Shown here one piece after another: positions 47,193 through 55,167 of a stretch of 57,932 nucleotides of DNA. The position numbers were made by a program, and so were the translations under genes. This stretch comes from RI-153 sp963721725 (GTDB taxonomy: Bacteria > Chloroflexota > Anaerolineae > Caldilineales > Caldilineaceae): the NCBI GenBank assembly GCA_963721725.1, contig CAVRLX010000023.1, forward strand, positions 1-57,932. Direction: 5' to 3'. Below the pieces are notes generated by a model. That model saw only the letters and a list, made by a program, of their open reading frames with translations. It made no database searches and was not told the DNA's origin. Every line of letters starts with the position of its first letter. Position 1 is the stretch's first letter.

Positions 47193-47547
47193 ACCTTCTC
47201 CTTGAAAATGGGGCAACTTTCGATAGACGGGATAATGATCGCTGCCAACGCATTGGGCGTGAAAATCAACGTCTTGCGTGGAATGATTGCAAAAATTATA
47301 GACGAAACCCGTGCTAAATAGAGAAAAATCAGAATCGATTTTATGACAATCTCTCTAACGTAGGATTCTTTCCCGAAAAGTCTTTGTACACAGCTTAGAT
47401 TCTTGAAATCCGTCTATCCTGTGTACAGATGCATCCACTCGCATAACCCTGCTTTGCCAATCCCCTCCGAGTGGGCTACGATTGACGGGCGTGGCTTGCG
47501 TGCATCAAGTCAGCAATGGTTGAACAGAGCATGAACAGGGGGGAAGC
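47193..47547. promoter_or_regulatory. Divergent promoter region with a spaced TGTACACAG palindrome
   Basis: This 355-bp AT-richer gap separates the amylopullulanase (minus) from carbonic anhydrase (plus). TGTACACAG (47385-47393) recurs inverted as CTGTGTACA (47419-47427), with 25 bases between. The spacing, about three helical turns from centre to centre, would suit a regulator binding two half-sites, but no such protein is encoded nearby. No other structure is seen. Confidence 0.4.
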
Positions 47548-48171
47548 ATGATTTCGGCACAAGAGGCACTGGACCGGCTCCGGGCTGGCAACCAGCGTTT
47601 TACATCCGGTGTGCGCAGCATCAACACGTTGATGACCCAAACGCGTTTGGGTGAATTCGTCGAGGGCCAAGCCCCGTTTGCGGTGATCTTGGGCTGCTCC
47701 GATTCGCGCGTCCCGGTGGAGATTGTCTTTGACCAGGGGCTAGGCGATCTCTTTGTGATCCGCGTGGCCGGGAACATTGTTGCCCCGTCCCAGATCGGCA
47801 GTGTGGAGTTTGCCGCCGATCGCTTTGGGACGCGCCTTGTCGTCGTCATGGGACACACCAAGTGCGGGGCAGTATCGGCCACGCTGGAAGAGCTTCAGCG
47901 GCCCACCGAAAGCCAGTCGCCCCACCTGCGCTCGATTGTGGATCGTATCCGTCCCTTTGTAGAAACATTGCTGGAGACCGATCTGCGCCACAATCCCGAT
48001 GCGCTGATCTATCATGCCGTGCGCGCCAATGTGCGCGCTGCCGCCAATCAACTTCGCCACGGGTCGCCCATTTTGGAACATCTGCTCCAACATGATGGGC
48101 TGCTCGTAGTGGGGGCTGAGTATTCGTTAGAAACAGGTGTTGTCGAATTCTTTGACGGTGTGGCCGTTTAA
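47548..48171 (+). CDS. Beta-class carbonic anhydrase
   Basis: An intact 207-residue protein. It catalyses reversible CO2 hydration. The zinc site is complete: Cys50-x-Asp52-x-Arg54 in LGCSDSRVP, then His103 and Cys106 in MGHTKCGAVS. The Asp-Arg dyad is present, as required for activity. The start at 47548 follows a G-rich site (GGGGGAAG). An N-terminal Q-E-A-L-x-x-L-x-x-G-N-x-R-F segment is typical of clade B enzymes. The DUF2277 gene starts 17 bases after its stop, so they form a small operon. Confidence 0.93.
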   Translation: MISAQEALDRLRAGNQRFTSGVRSINTLMTQTRLGEFVEGQAPFAVILGCSDSRVPVEIVFDQGLGDLFVIRVAGNIVAPSQIGSVEFAADRFGTRLVVVMGHTKCGAVSATLEELQRPTESQSPHLRSIVDRIRPFVETLLETDLRHNPDALIYHAVRANVRAAANQLRHGSPILEHLLQHDGLLVVGAEYSLETGVVEFFDGVAV

Positions 48172-48188
48172 CACAGATGGAGGCGAGC

Positions 48189-48458
48189 ATGTGCCGAAAT
48201 ATCAAACCCCTGTTTAATTTTGAGCCAGCGGCCACCAATGCCGAAATTCAGGCGGCGGCGTTGCAATTTGTACGCAAAATCAGCGGCTTTCAGAAACCGT
48301 CCCAAGCCAACGAAGCTGCCTTCCACCAAGCCGTGGACGAAATCACACGGGCTGCGCGCACCCTGCTCGATACACTGGAAACCACAGCATCGCCCAAAGA
48401 TCGCGCCGAAGAAGCGGCCAAAGCCCAAGCCCGCTCAGCGCGCAGATTTTCGGCGTAA
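48189..48458 (+). CDS. DUF2277 protein
   Basis: An 89-residue protein. Start at 48189 (MCRNIKPLFNFEPAATNAEI), where the family begins; an ATG at 48177 just upstream is less likely. FVRKISGFQKPSQANEAAFH and the acidic-to-Ala-rich helix that follows are diagnostic of DUF2277. The function is unknown. Many members start MCRNI, and Cys2 could bind metal. It follows carbonic anhydrase closely. Confidence 0.88.
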   Translation: MCRNIKPLFNFEPAATNAEIQAAALQFVRKISGFQKPSQANEAAFHQAVDEITRAARTLLDTLETTASPKDRAEEAAKAQARSARRFSA

Positions 48459-48741
48459 GCACGCCAATCGGTTTGCCAATCGCTGTCGACTGGGCTACGA
48501 TTGCCAATTGAATCCTCTTCCACTGATTCTTCCCACCCCTAGGAGTACATCCATGATTCGACGTCTTCTACTGTTGCTTTCGCTGTTGATAGTGCTGGCG
48601 GCTTGTGTGACACCGCTCACCCCTTCCCCGTCCGGCGAGACGCCGGCTGGCGCAGACACCCCGGCTGGCGCAGTCGCCAATAAGGGTCTCGCCAATATCG
48701 TTTATCCCGAATTGCCCAACCTGGGCGGAGAGACCATCGCG

Positions 48742-49416
48742 GCAGTCACGGCCAACGATTACACCCCGCTCAACTTTGTCGATCCCGCCAGTGGCGAGGC
48801 CGTGGGCTGGGAATACGACGCCGTCAACGAGATCTGCCGTCGCCTCAACTGCACCGTGGCGTGGGGGCTGAGTTCGTGGGAAGCCATGATCCCCGCCGTG
48901 GCCGAGGGGCAGTTCGACGTGGGCATGGACGGCATCACCATCACCATGGAGCGCGCCGAACAGGTGGACTTCTCCGCGCCGTACATGACCAGCCAGCAGT
49001 TTATGCTGGTGCGCGCCGGTGAAGATCGGTTCGCCAATCCCGCCGACTTTGCCGCCAACCCCGATCTGCTCGTCGGCGCACAGACCGGCAGCACGGGCTT
49101 CTACACCGCCGTCTATGAAGTGCTGGACGGTGACGAAGCCAACCCGCGCATCATTATCTTCGACGACTACGGCGCCCTGGTGCAGGCTCTCATCGCCGGG
49201 GACGTGGACCTTGTGCTTGTAGACGCTGCCAGCGGGCGCGGCTACATGGGGGCCAACCCCGACGCCCTCGCCATCGTGGGCGATGCCCTCGCCACCGAGG
49301 AATTCGGCTTCATCTTCCCCAAGGGCGGCGACTTCGTGGATGCCTTCAACGCCGCCATTGCCACTATGCACGACGATGGCTTCTTCGACCACCTCAACAC
49401 CAAGTGGTTCTTCCTC
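48742..49416 (+). repeat. Direct repeat, first copy within the binding-protein gene
   Basis: About 675 bases of this copy recur at 49480-50155 with only scattered changes, mostly in the first 60 bases and near the frameshift. The offset of 738 bases keeps frame except for the one-base insertion in the second copy. This is a recent tandem duplication or an assembly artefact. Confidence 0.8.
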
Positions 49417-49479
49417 ACCGACCCCAACGGTGAAGATGCCTACGATCTGCTGCCCGATCTGGGCGGGGCAAGCGTGTCC

Positions 49480-50155
49480 GCAGTCACGGCCAACGATTAC
49501 ACCCCGCTTAATCTCGTGGATCCGCGCACAGGGGAAGCGGGCGGCTGGGAATACGACGCCGTCAACGAGATCTGTCGCCGCCTCAACTGCACCGTGGCGT
49601 GGGGACTAAGTTCGTGGGAAGCCATGATTCCCGCTGTGGCGCGAAGGCCAGTTTGATGTGGGCATGGACGGCATTACGATTACCGAAGAACGCGCCGAAC
49701 AGGTGGACTTCTCCGCGCCGTACATGACCAGCCAGCAGTTTATGCTGGTGCGCGCCGGTGAAGATCGGTTCGCCAATCCCGCCGACTTTGCTGCCAACCC
49801 CGCTCTGCTCGTCGGCGCACAGACCGGCAGCACGGGCTTCTACACCGCCGTCTATGAAGTGCTGGACGGTGACGAGGCCAACCCGCGGATCATTATCTTC
49901 GACGACTACGGCGCCCTGGTGCAGGCTCTCATCGCCGGGGATGTTGACCTTGTGCTTGTAGACGCTGCCAGCGGGCGCGGCTACATGGGGGCCAACCCCG
50001 ACGCCCTCGCCATCGTGGGCGATGCCCTCGCCACCGAGGAATTCGGCTTCATCTTCCCCAAGGGCGGTGACTTCGTGGATGCCTTCAACGCCGCCATTGC
50101 CACTATGCACGACGATGGCTTCTTCGACCACCTCAACACCAAGTGGTTCTTCCTC
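49480..50155 (+). repeat. Direct repeat, second copy within the binding-protein gene
   Basis: Second copy of the 48742-49416 segment. It includes an extra base near 49640 and differs at a handful of codons, for example EERAEQ for MERAEQ and NPALL for NPDLL. Confidence 0.8.
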
Positions 50156-50208
50156 TACGAACCAAATTAGGAGAGCCGAATTAGGAGATTGGGGATCGGG
50201 TATCGCGA

Positions 50209-50300
50209 GTAACTATACAGGTGCGACGCACTCGCCAGGAGTAGATTGGTTGTGAAAGCTTGGGTGGCGAGTGCGTCGCACCCTAGACCTGTACAGATAC
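50209..50300 (-). repeat. 92-bp-family inverted-repeat element, copy 3 (opposite orientation)
   Basis: Reads GTAACTATACAGGTGCGACG then CACTCGCCA, a 28-30 base loop, and TGGCGAGTGCGTCGCACCCT followed by AGACCTGTACAG. Reverse-complemented it matches copy 2. It lies between the binding protein and permease genes of one transporter, so it has been inserted into or tolerated within an operon. Confidence 0.8.
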
Positions 50301-50353
50301 TCGCACGAAGCTTATTGCCGTAATATCCAATACCCAATCTCTTTCCCACAGCC

Positions 50354-51210
50354 ATGAAGAACACACCGTCCGCGCCCGCCCCACCATCCCGCCATGCCTT
50401 GGCCGACTATTTCGCCCGCCTGCCCGATCGGCTGTTGGCTGCGATTCTGTTGGGCACGCTGATGTTCTGGCAGCTCTTCACGGACGCCGACTATCGGGTG
50501 ATCTTCGATGCGGTGATCAAAGGCATTGGCATCACAGTTTATGTTTGTGTCGTCGCCTTTTTCTTTGCCATGCTGATAGGATCGGCGTTGGGGCTGCTGC
50601 GCATCTCTAGCAATCGGGTGCTTTTGGAGGTTGCCTCGTTTTATGTAGAGATCGTGCGCGGCGTGCCGATGCTGGTGATCCTCTATTACATTGCTTTTGT
50701 GGGCGGCCGGGACTGGTGGCGTTGATCCAATGGCTGGGCGGGCTGCTCACAAGCATTGGTCTGAGCGGTCCCGGCGAGGGGTTGGCCTCGTTTAATATCC
50801 GCTCGCTTAGCTTCACAACCCGCGCCATTCTCGCCCTGATTGTAGGCTACAGCGCCTTCATCAGCGAGATCTTCCGCGCGGGCATTGAGAGCATTGAACG
50901 CGGCCAGATGGAAGCAGCGCGCAGCCTGGGCATGACCTATTGGCAGGCCATGCGTCTTGTGATCCTGCCCCAAGCCGTGCGCCGGGTGCTGCCGCCGCTG
51001 GGCAATGACTTTATCGCCATGCTCAAAGACTCGGCGCTGGTCTCTGTGCTGGGCGTGCCTGATGTTACGCAAATGGGCAAGGTCTACGCCGCCAGCACTT
51101 TCCGCTTTTTCGAAACCTACAACGTGGTCGCCTTCCTCTACCTCGTGATGACCGTGGCCCTCTCGCTGCTCGTGCGCTATCTCGAAACGCGGCTTCCGCA
51201 GCGCTCGTAG
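50354..51210 (+). pseudogene. Amino-acid ABC transporter permease (HisM/GlnP type), one frameshift
   Basis: The start at 50354 gives a hydrophilic leader and then membrane segments (LLAAILLGTLMFWQLF, ITVYVCVVAFFFAMLIGSAL). FYVEIVRGVPMLVILYY is the conserved His/Glu-Gln permease motif. Near 50715 the frame changes, and the second half has IRAILAL-like helices and the EAA loop FISEIFRAGIESIERGQMEA to AARSLGMTYWQAMR, which contacts the ATPase. The C-terminus ends at 51210. About 285 residues. It pairs with the duplicated binding protein upstream. The ATPase gene is missing here and may be encoded elsewhere. Confidence 0.85.
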
Positions 51211-51220
51211 CAGCACGGGG

Positions 51221-51305
51221 ATGGTAGACGGAGGACGAAAGACGAAGCGGATACCAAACTCTTCGTTCGTCTATCGTCTTTGGTCTATCGTCCACAGTCC
51301 ATCGT
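51221..51305. repeat. GACGA-rich hairpin repeat
   Basis: ATGGTAGACGGAGGACGAAA and AGACGAAGCGG on the left face TCGTTCGTCTATCGTCTTTG and GTCTATCGTCCACAGTCCAT on the right. The stem is imperfect. It is the fourth member of the family and separates the permease from pdxS. Confidence 0.5.
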
Positions 51306-51415
51306 CTGCCCCCACCCACCCGTATCCTTCCCCCCAGAATTGTATGTTCCCGCTGTTTTTGGCTACAATGAAGAATAAGCCGTTTTTATGACCTTTATCC
51401 AAGGAGAGAAAAAGC

Positions 51416-52342
51416 ATGAGCAGCGAAAAGCGTAACGGACACGGACAGAATGGCGCGGTGGAAAAAGGCACATTTGCCGTGAAGGCTGGCATGGCCCAGA
51501 TGTTCAAGGGCGGCGTCATTATGGATGTGGTGACGCCAGAGCAGGCCAGCATTGCTGAAGATGCCGGCGCCTGGGCGGTCATGGCGCTGGAACGTGTCCC
51601 GGCGGATATTCGCGTACAGGGCGGCGTGGCGCGCATGAGCGACCCGCGACATGATCGAAGAGCATTATCGCCGCCGTCACCATCCCGGTGATGGCGAAGG
51701 CACGCATCGGTCACTTTGTCGAAGCGCAGATTTTGCAAGCAATCGGCGTGGACTACATCGACGAGAGCGAAGTGCTCACCCCCGCCGACGAAGAGCACCA
51801 CATCAACAAGCACAAGTTTACCGTTCCGTTTGTGTGCGGCTGCCGCAACCTGGGCGAAGCGCTGCGCCGTGTAGCGAAGGCGCGGCCATGATCCGCACCA
51901 AAGGCGAAGCCGGTACGGGCGATGTGGTGGAAGCCGTGCGCCATGCACGCACGGTCAACGGCGAAATTCGCCGCCTCAGGGCATGGACGAAGACGAACTT
52001 TTCACCTATGCCAAAGAGATTCAGCGCCCCTATGATCTGGTCAAGCAAACCGCCGAACTGGGGCAGCCTGCCTGTGGTAAACTTTGCCGCCGGCGGCGTT
52101 GCCACCCCCGCCGACGCCGCGCTGATGATGCAGTTGGGCGTCGATGGCGTGTTCGTCGGCTCTGGCATCTTCAAGAGCGGCGATCCCGTCCAAGCGCGGC
52201 GAAGGCCATTGTCAAGGCTGTCACGCATTACAACGACGGCGAAATTCTGGCCGAGATCAGCCGCAACCTCGGTGAAGCGATGGTGGGCATCAACCTCGAT
52301 GAACTGGCCGATAATGAGAAGATGGCGCAGCGGGGTTGGTAA
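51416..52342 (+). pseudogene. pdxS: Pyridoxal 5'-phosphate synthase subunit PdxS, several frameshifts
   Basis: PdxS condenses ribose 5-phosphate, glyceraldehyde 3-phosphate and ammonia to PLP. The start at 51416 follows AAGGAGA. Readable blocks in order are GMAQMFKGGVIMDVV, MALERVPADIR, VMAKARIGHFVEAQ with an active-site Lys, DESEVLTPADEEHHI, FVCGCRNLGEALRR, IRTKGEAGTGDVVEAV, VNFAAGGVATPADAALMMQL, GVFVGSGIFKSGDP and AMVGINLDEL. At least four small indels are needed to join them (near 51645, 51660, 51877, 51980, 52060 and 52195). Length would be about 305, normal. Because the protein is so well conserved, the indels are more likely errors than decay. It overlaps pdxT by one base. Confidence 0.9.
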
Positions 52343-52966
52343 TGTCACACTCTCTCACGATTGGCGTGTTGGCCCTGCAAGGCGCCTTCCGCGAACACGT
52401 CACCATCTTGAAGAGCCTGGGCGCAGACGCCGTGGAAGTGCGCCGCCCGGAACAGATGGACGGGCTAGACGGGCTGATTATTCCCGGCGGCGAGAGTACA
52501 AGCATGGCGCTGATTGCCGAACGTTGGGGCATGGTGGAGCCGCTGCGCGCGTTGGGTACACGGCAACCATCCCACCTGGGGAACCTGTGCGGGCATGATC
52601 TTGCTGGCCGAGACGCGCCACCGGTCAAAAGCGGGGGGGACAGGCCCTCATCGGCGGACTGGATGTGACGGTGAATCGTAACTACTTTGGCCGCCAGGTG
52701 GATAGCTTCGAGACGGATTTGGAGGTGGTTGAACTAGGCGACGCGCCGTTCCATGCTGTTTTTATCCGCTGCCCCGGCGATTGCCGAGATCGGCCCCGGA
52801 GTGGAGGTGTTGGCGGCGGTGCACCCGCAATGATGCGCCCAAACCCGTGGCCGTGGCGGTGCGGCATGGACCGCTGTTGGCGACGGCTTTTCACCCGGAA
52901 CTGACCACCGATACGCGCTGGCATGAGTTCTTTTTGCGGATGGTGGCAGAAGGCCAGAGTGGATAA
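52342..52966 (+). pseudogene. pdxT: PLP synthase glutaminase subunit PdxT, several frameshifts
   Basis: PdxT releases ammonia from glutamine for PdxS. It starts at 52342 inside the pdxS stop (TAATG). The first frame has TIGVLALQGAFREHV and GLIIPGGESTS. The nucleophile segment TCAGMILLAE and NRNYFGRQVDSFETD are in other frames, and the end reads HGPLLATAFHPELT with the catalytic His, then a stop at 52966. About 205 residues, normal. Breaks occur near 52565, 52625 and 52770-52835. The overlap with pdxS is the usual arrangement. Confidence 0.88.
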
Positions 52967-53074
52967 AGCAAAACTCAGTAGTAAGATTCTACGCGAAGCC
53001 GCGAAAAACACGAAGAACTCTGCTCTACTTTCACTGCTTCGCGGGTTCGCGTGAGGCAAAATCGTGAAGGACTG

Positions 53075-53106
53075 AAACTCCCTGGAACATTGTCCAGGGA
53101 GTTTTT
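53075..53106. terminator. Intrinsic terminator between pdxT and the GyrI-like gene
   Basis: AAACTCCCTGGA (53075-53086) pairs with TCCAGGGAGTTT (53093-53104), a six-base loop lies between, and T residues follow. The symmetrical A and T runs make it usable from both sides, fitting the convergent genes. Just upstream, 52980-53065 holds an imperfect CGCGAAG-type inverted repeat. Confidence 0.85.
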
Positions 53107-53126
53107 GCATAAAGCGATGTGCGCAT

Positions 53127-53615
53127 CTATCTCTTCCAAACCGGGATCCAGATTTCGCTTCTAAACGTGGGAGAACTCATGTCTTTATTGGCGTTCCACA
53201 AAAGTTCCGGGCCTTGGGTTTGTTCATAGCCCGAAGAAGGAAACCACTCAGAATAGATGCGCCCCCAAATGTTTTGAAGCGTTTCTGGAAAGGGGCCGAT
53301 AGATTCGAACACGGCCCAGGTTGAAGCCGATACGGTTAACTGTGCCAGATGTTTGGGGTGCTCTTTCGTCGTCGCCACCCCAATATAGTGGTCCAGTTCC
53401 CCTCCATCCAATCGGCCCTCGGAAAAGTTTGTAGAGGCGCTGAGCAGCCCGATGGGGTCCACGTTGGAGAGTGCTTTCAACGTGGAAATTGTCTCCTCAT
53501 CCAGGCTTTGCCACATGGCGGCAATCTCTGGATTCACGCCTGTGTACACCAATGGAACCCGCTTCATAAGCCCCACAATCTTGAACTCGGCTTTTTCTTC
53601 AATACGATAATTCAT
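53127..53615 (-). CDS. GyrI-like/AraC effector-binding domain protein
   Basis: An intact 162-residue protein. The start at 53615 (MNYRIEEKAEFKIVGL) has GGAGG nearby. The YRIEEKAEFKIVGLMKRVPL start, the DHYIGVATT middle and WAVFESIGPFPETLQNIW and YSEWFPSSGYEQTQGPELL are the standard blocks of the SOUL-like GyrI/effector-binding fold, which binds small hydrophobic or cationic molecules. There is no DNA-binding domain, so it acts alone, possibly as a ligand sink or hydrolase. It is convergent with pdxT. Confidence 0.88.
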   Translation of the reverse strand: MNYRIEEKAEFKIVGLMKRVPLVYTGVNPEIAAMWQSLDEETISTLKALSNVDPIGLLSASTNFSEGRLDGGELDHYIGVATTKEHPKHLAQLTVSASTWAVFESIGPFPETLQNIWGRIYSEWFPSSGYEQTQGPELLWNANKDMSSPTFRSEIWIPVWKR

Positions 53616-53634
53616 TTCGCTGCCTCCGTTAATG

Positions 53635-54949
53635 GTTAAGGCTGGTTCAAGAAATTGAATCCCGATTCATGCGGGGATAGGCGAGATGGTGACAAACCAT
53701 TTTTCAAGGCCGCCGAGGCGTTGGAAACGTTTTTCGAGTTGAGCCATAGCCTTCTGAGAAAGTTTCACACCGGTTTCGTAGATGCGGTCAAGATGGGTAA
53801 CGACAGGGTGCTTTGTGCGCCAGGTGAACGAACGCGCAAAGGCAAGGACGGTCTCAATCGAATCGAGCAGAGAGCCGTTCCAGTGTTGCTCCAGTCCGCC
53901 CCAAACGCGTTCAATGGGGTTGTACTTGCTGTGATAGGGCGGATAGTAGGCCAGTTGCAGCGTGAGCTTGTGTTGGTCGGCAAAGGCAGTCAGGCGGCTC
54001 ATCAACTGGGTGCGGCGACTGTGGATTTCGGGTCCATTATCTGAGTTGATGAGCAATGTGGTCACCTTGGGGAAGCGGCTGCGGACTGTCTCCCAGAAGC
54101 TCTCCAGACAGTCAACTAGGTAATCACTCGTCACCTTGGCCCTGGTCATGTAGAGAAAGAGTTCACCGTGATCGGGCAAGTAGAGACCAAAGGGCGTCAG
54201 CTTGGCATCGGGCTTGAAATCATGATCGGCAGCCTTGACGATGGTGCGACTCTTGCCCTGGCGGGAAAAGGGACCGACCTTCACCGTGGCTTTGGCATCG
54301 ATGGAAAGGCGTAGCACGGCACTCATCGCCTGCTGCTTCTTTGTGCACCAGACTCAATTGCTCGAAGATGGCATCGGTCTGTGCGATCTCTTTTTGGGCT
54401 GATTCTTCTTGACTGTCTTGAGTTTGTAGCCCAAGTCGTTGATGCGCTGGCGCAGCACTTCATCATCTGGCAACTGCTCATCGGTGTAGCCGTGTTGCTT
54501 GATCAGTTGGGCCCGTACTTCACGCACGCTCAGCCGTGTGTAGAAGCCGCTGACTCTGAAAGGTGGCATCCGTTTGACTCTGTCCTTCCAGAATCTGCGT
54601 CAGATCTTCGAGCAAGGTGGGCAATCGCTCTTCTGTTCGTTTACGTCCTGGTTTGCTCGTCGGCCGATCCGCTAGTCGATGCCGCTCTCCAGTTCCTGAC
54701 GCCCTTTGCGCATTGTCTTTGCATCCCAACCCAGTTCGCGTGCACAATAGCTCAGACCGCCACGGCCCAGACTCTCGACGATGCCGACCATGAACTTCCG
54801 TCGTGCACTGCCTTTTAGATGGTTCGCAGCATCTTGATAGGTTGCTTTTAACTGCTCGCTCAGTTCGTTCTGCATCTTCCTCTCCTTCGGTTCAGATCTC
54901 TATTCTGACTCCATGTTTGAGGGATTCAAAATCTTGTTAAGCGTAACTT
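53635..54949 (-). mobile_element. ISAzo13-like insertion sequence
   Basis: Imperfect inverted repeats are visible at both ends: CAAGAAATTGAATCCC (53648-53663) and the reverse complement of 54921-54936, matching in 14 of 16 bases, with looser similarity outward (GTTAAGGCTGG and GTTACGCTTAA). They enclose a DDE transposase in several frames. Exact ends and target duplication are uncertain. The element inserted just beyond the start of the GyrI-like gene. Confidence 0.65.
53667..54875 (-). pseudogene. ISAzo13-family transposase, frameshifted
   Basis: Starts at 54875 after AAGGAGAGG. The N-terminal frame (MQNELSEQLKATYQDAANHL) includes YCARELGWDAKTMRKGRQEL, a helix-turn-helix-like region. A second frame holds RLSVREVRAQLIKQHGYTDE. 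The last, longest frame has DDE-type text: RLSIDAKATVKVGPFSRQGK with the first Asp, LLINSDNGPEIHSRR with the second, and AYYPPYHSKYNPIERVWGGL with the Glu. Total about 400 residues as in ISAzo13 transposases. It is inactive as sequenced, with at least two frame changes (near 54340 and 54560). Confidence 0.78.
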
Positions 54950-55167
54950 TTGTGCAATCAGAGCCAAGACCGCAGAAAAAACGCGAAAAATGAAATCTTT
55001 AGTCACACGTTCATCTACGTCAATCTGCGGCCCTGTTTTTATTGCTGATTGTGCCCGAAATCAGGTACGGAAACCACCTTAAGAACTTCGTCCCAGATGA
55101 GGTTGCGATTATTTTCTCATGGTAGGCATGTAGAGATGCCAAATTGACTTCTTATGAGCCGTTGTTT
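54950..55167. other. Intergenic spacer, no gene seen
   Basis: AT-richer spacer between the ISAzo13-like element and the end of the NHL protein gene. It holds a GACCGCAGAAAAAACGCGAAA segment and TCTACGTCAATCTGCGGCCC, loosely like the CGCAGAT repeats at 4214-4407. No promoter or hairpin stands out. Confidence 0.35.

Larger units (their letters stand above)
48553..50170 (+). pseudogene. Lipoprotein amino-acid ABC-transporter binding protein, tandem duplicated domain, one frameshift
   Basis: The start at 48553 follows TAGGAG. A lipoprotein signal is clear: LLIVLAACVTP with Cys18 as the lipid anchor, then a P/G/A-rich linker. Two SBP_bac_3 domains follow (about residues 50-290 and 296-538). Each contains ANDYTPLNFVDP or its variant, GWEYDAVNEICRRLNC, VGMDGITIT and ERAEQVDFSAPYMTSQQFML. 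The two copies are nearly identical in DNA, offset by 738 bases. An extra base near 49640 (GTGGCGCGAAGG) breaks the second domain. The ligand is probably a polar amino acid. The partner permease follows at 50354; no ATPase is present in the window. Confidence 0.85.

Noticed and set aside
51416..52966. True pseudogenisation of pdxS-pdxT
   Set aside because: All motifs are intact and the breaks are single-base or dinucleotide changes in repetitive words, as in many other genes of the window; error is more likely, although not proven.
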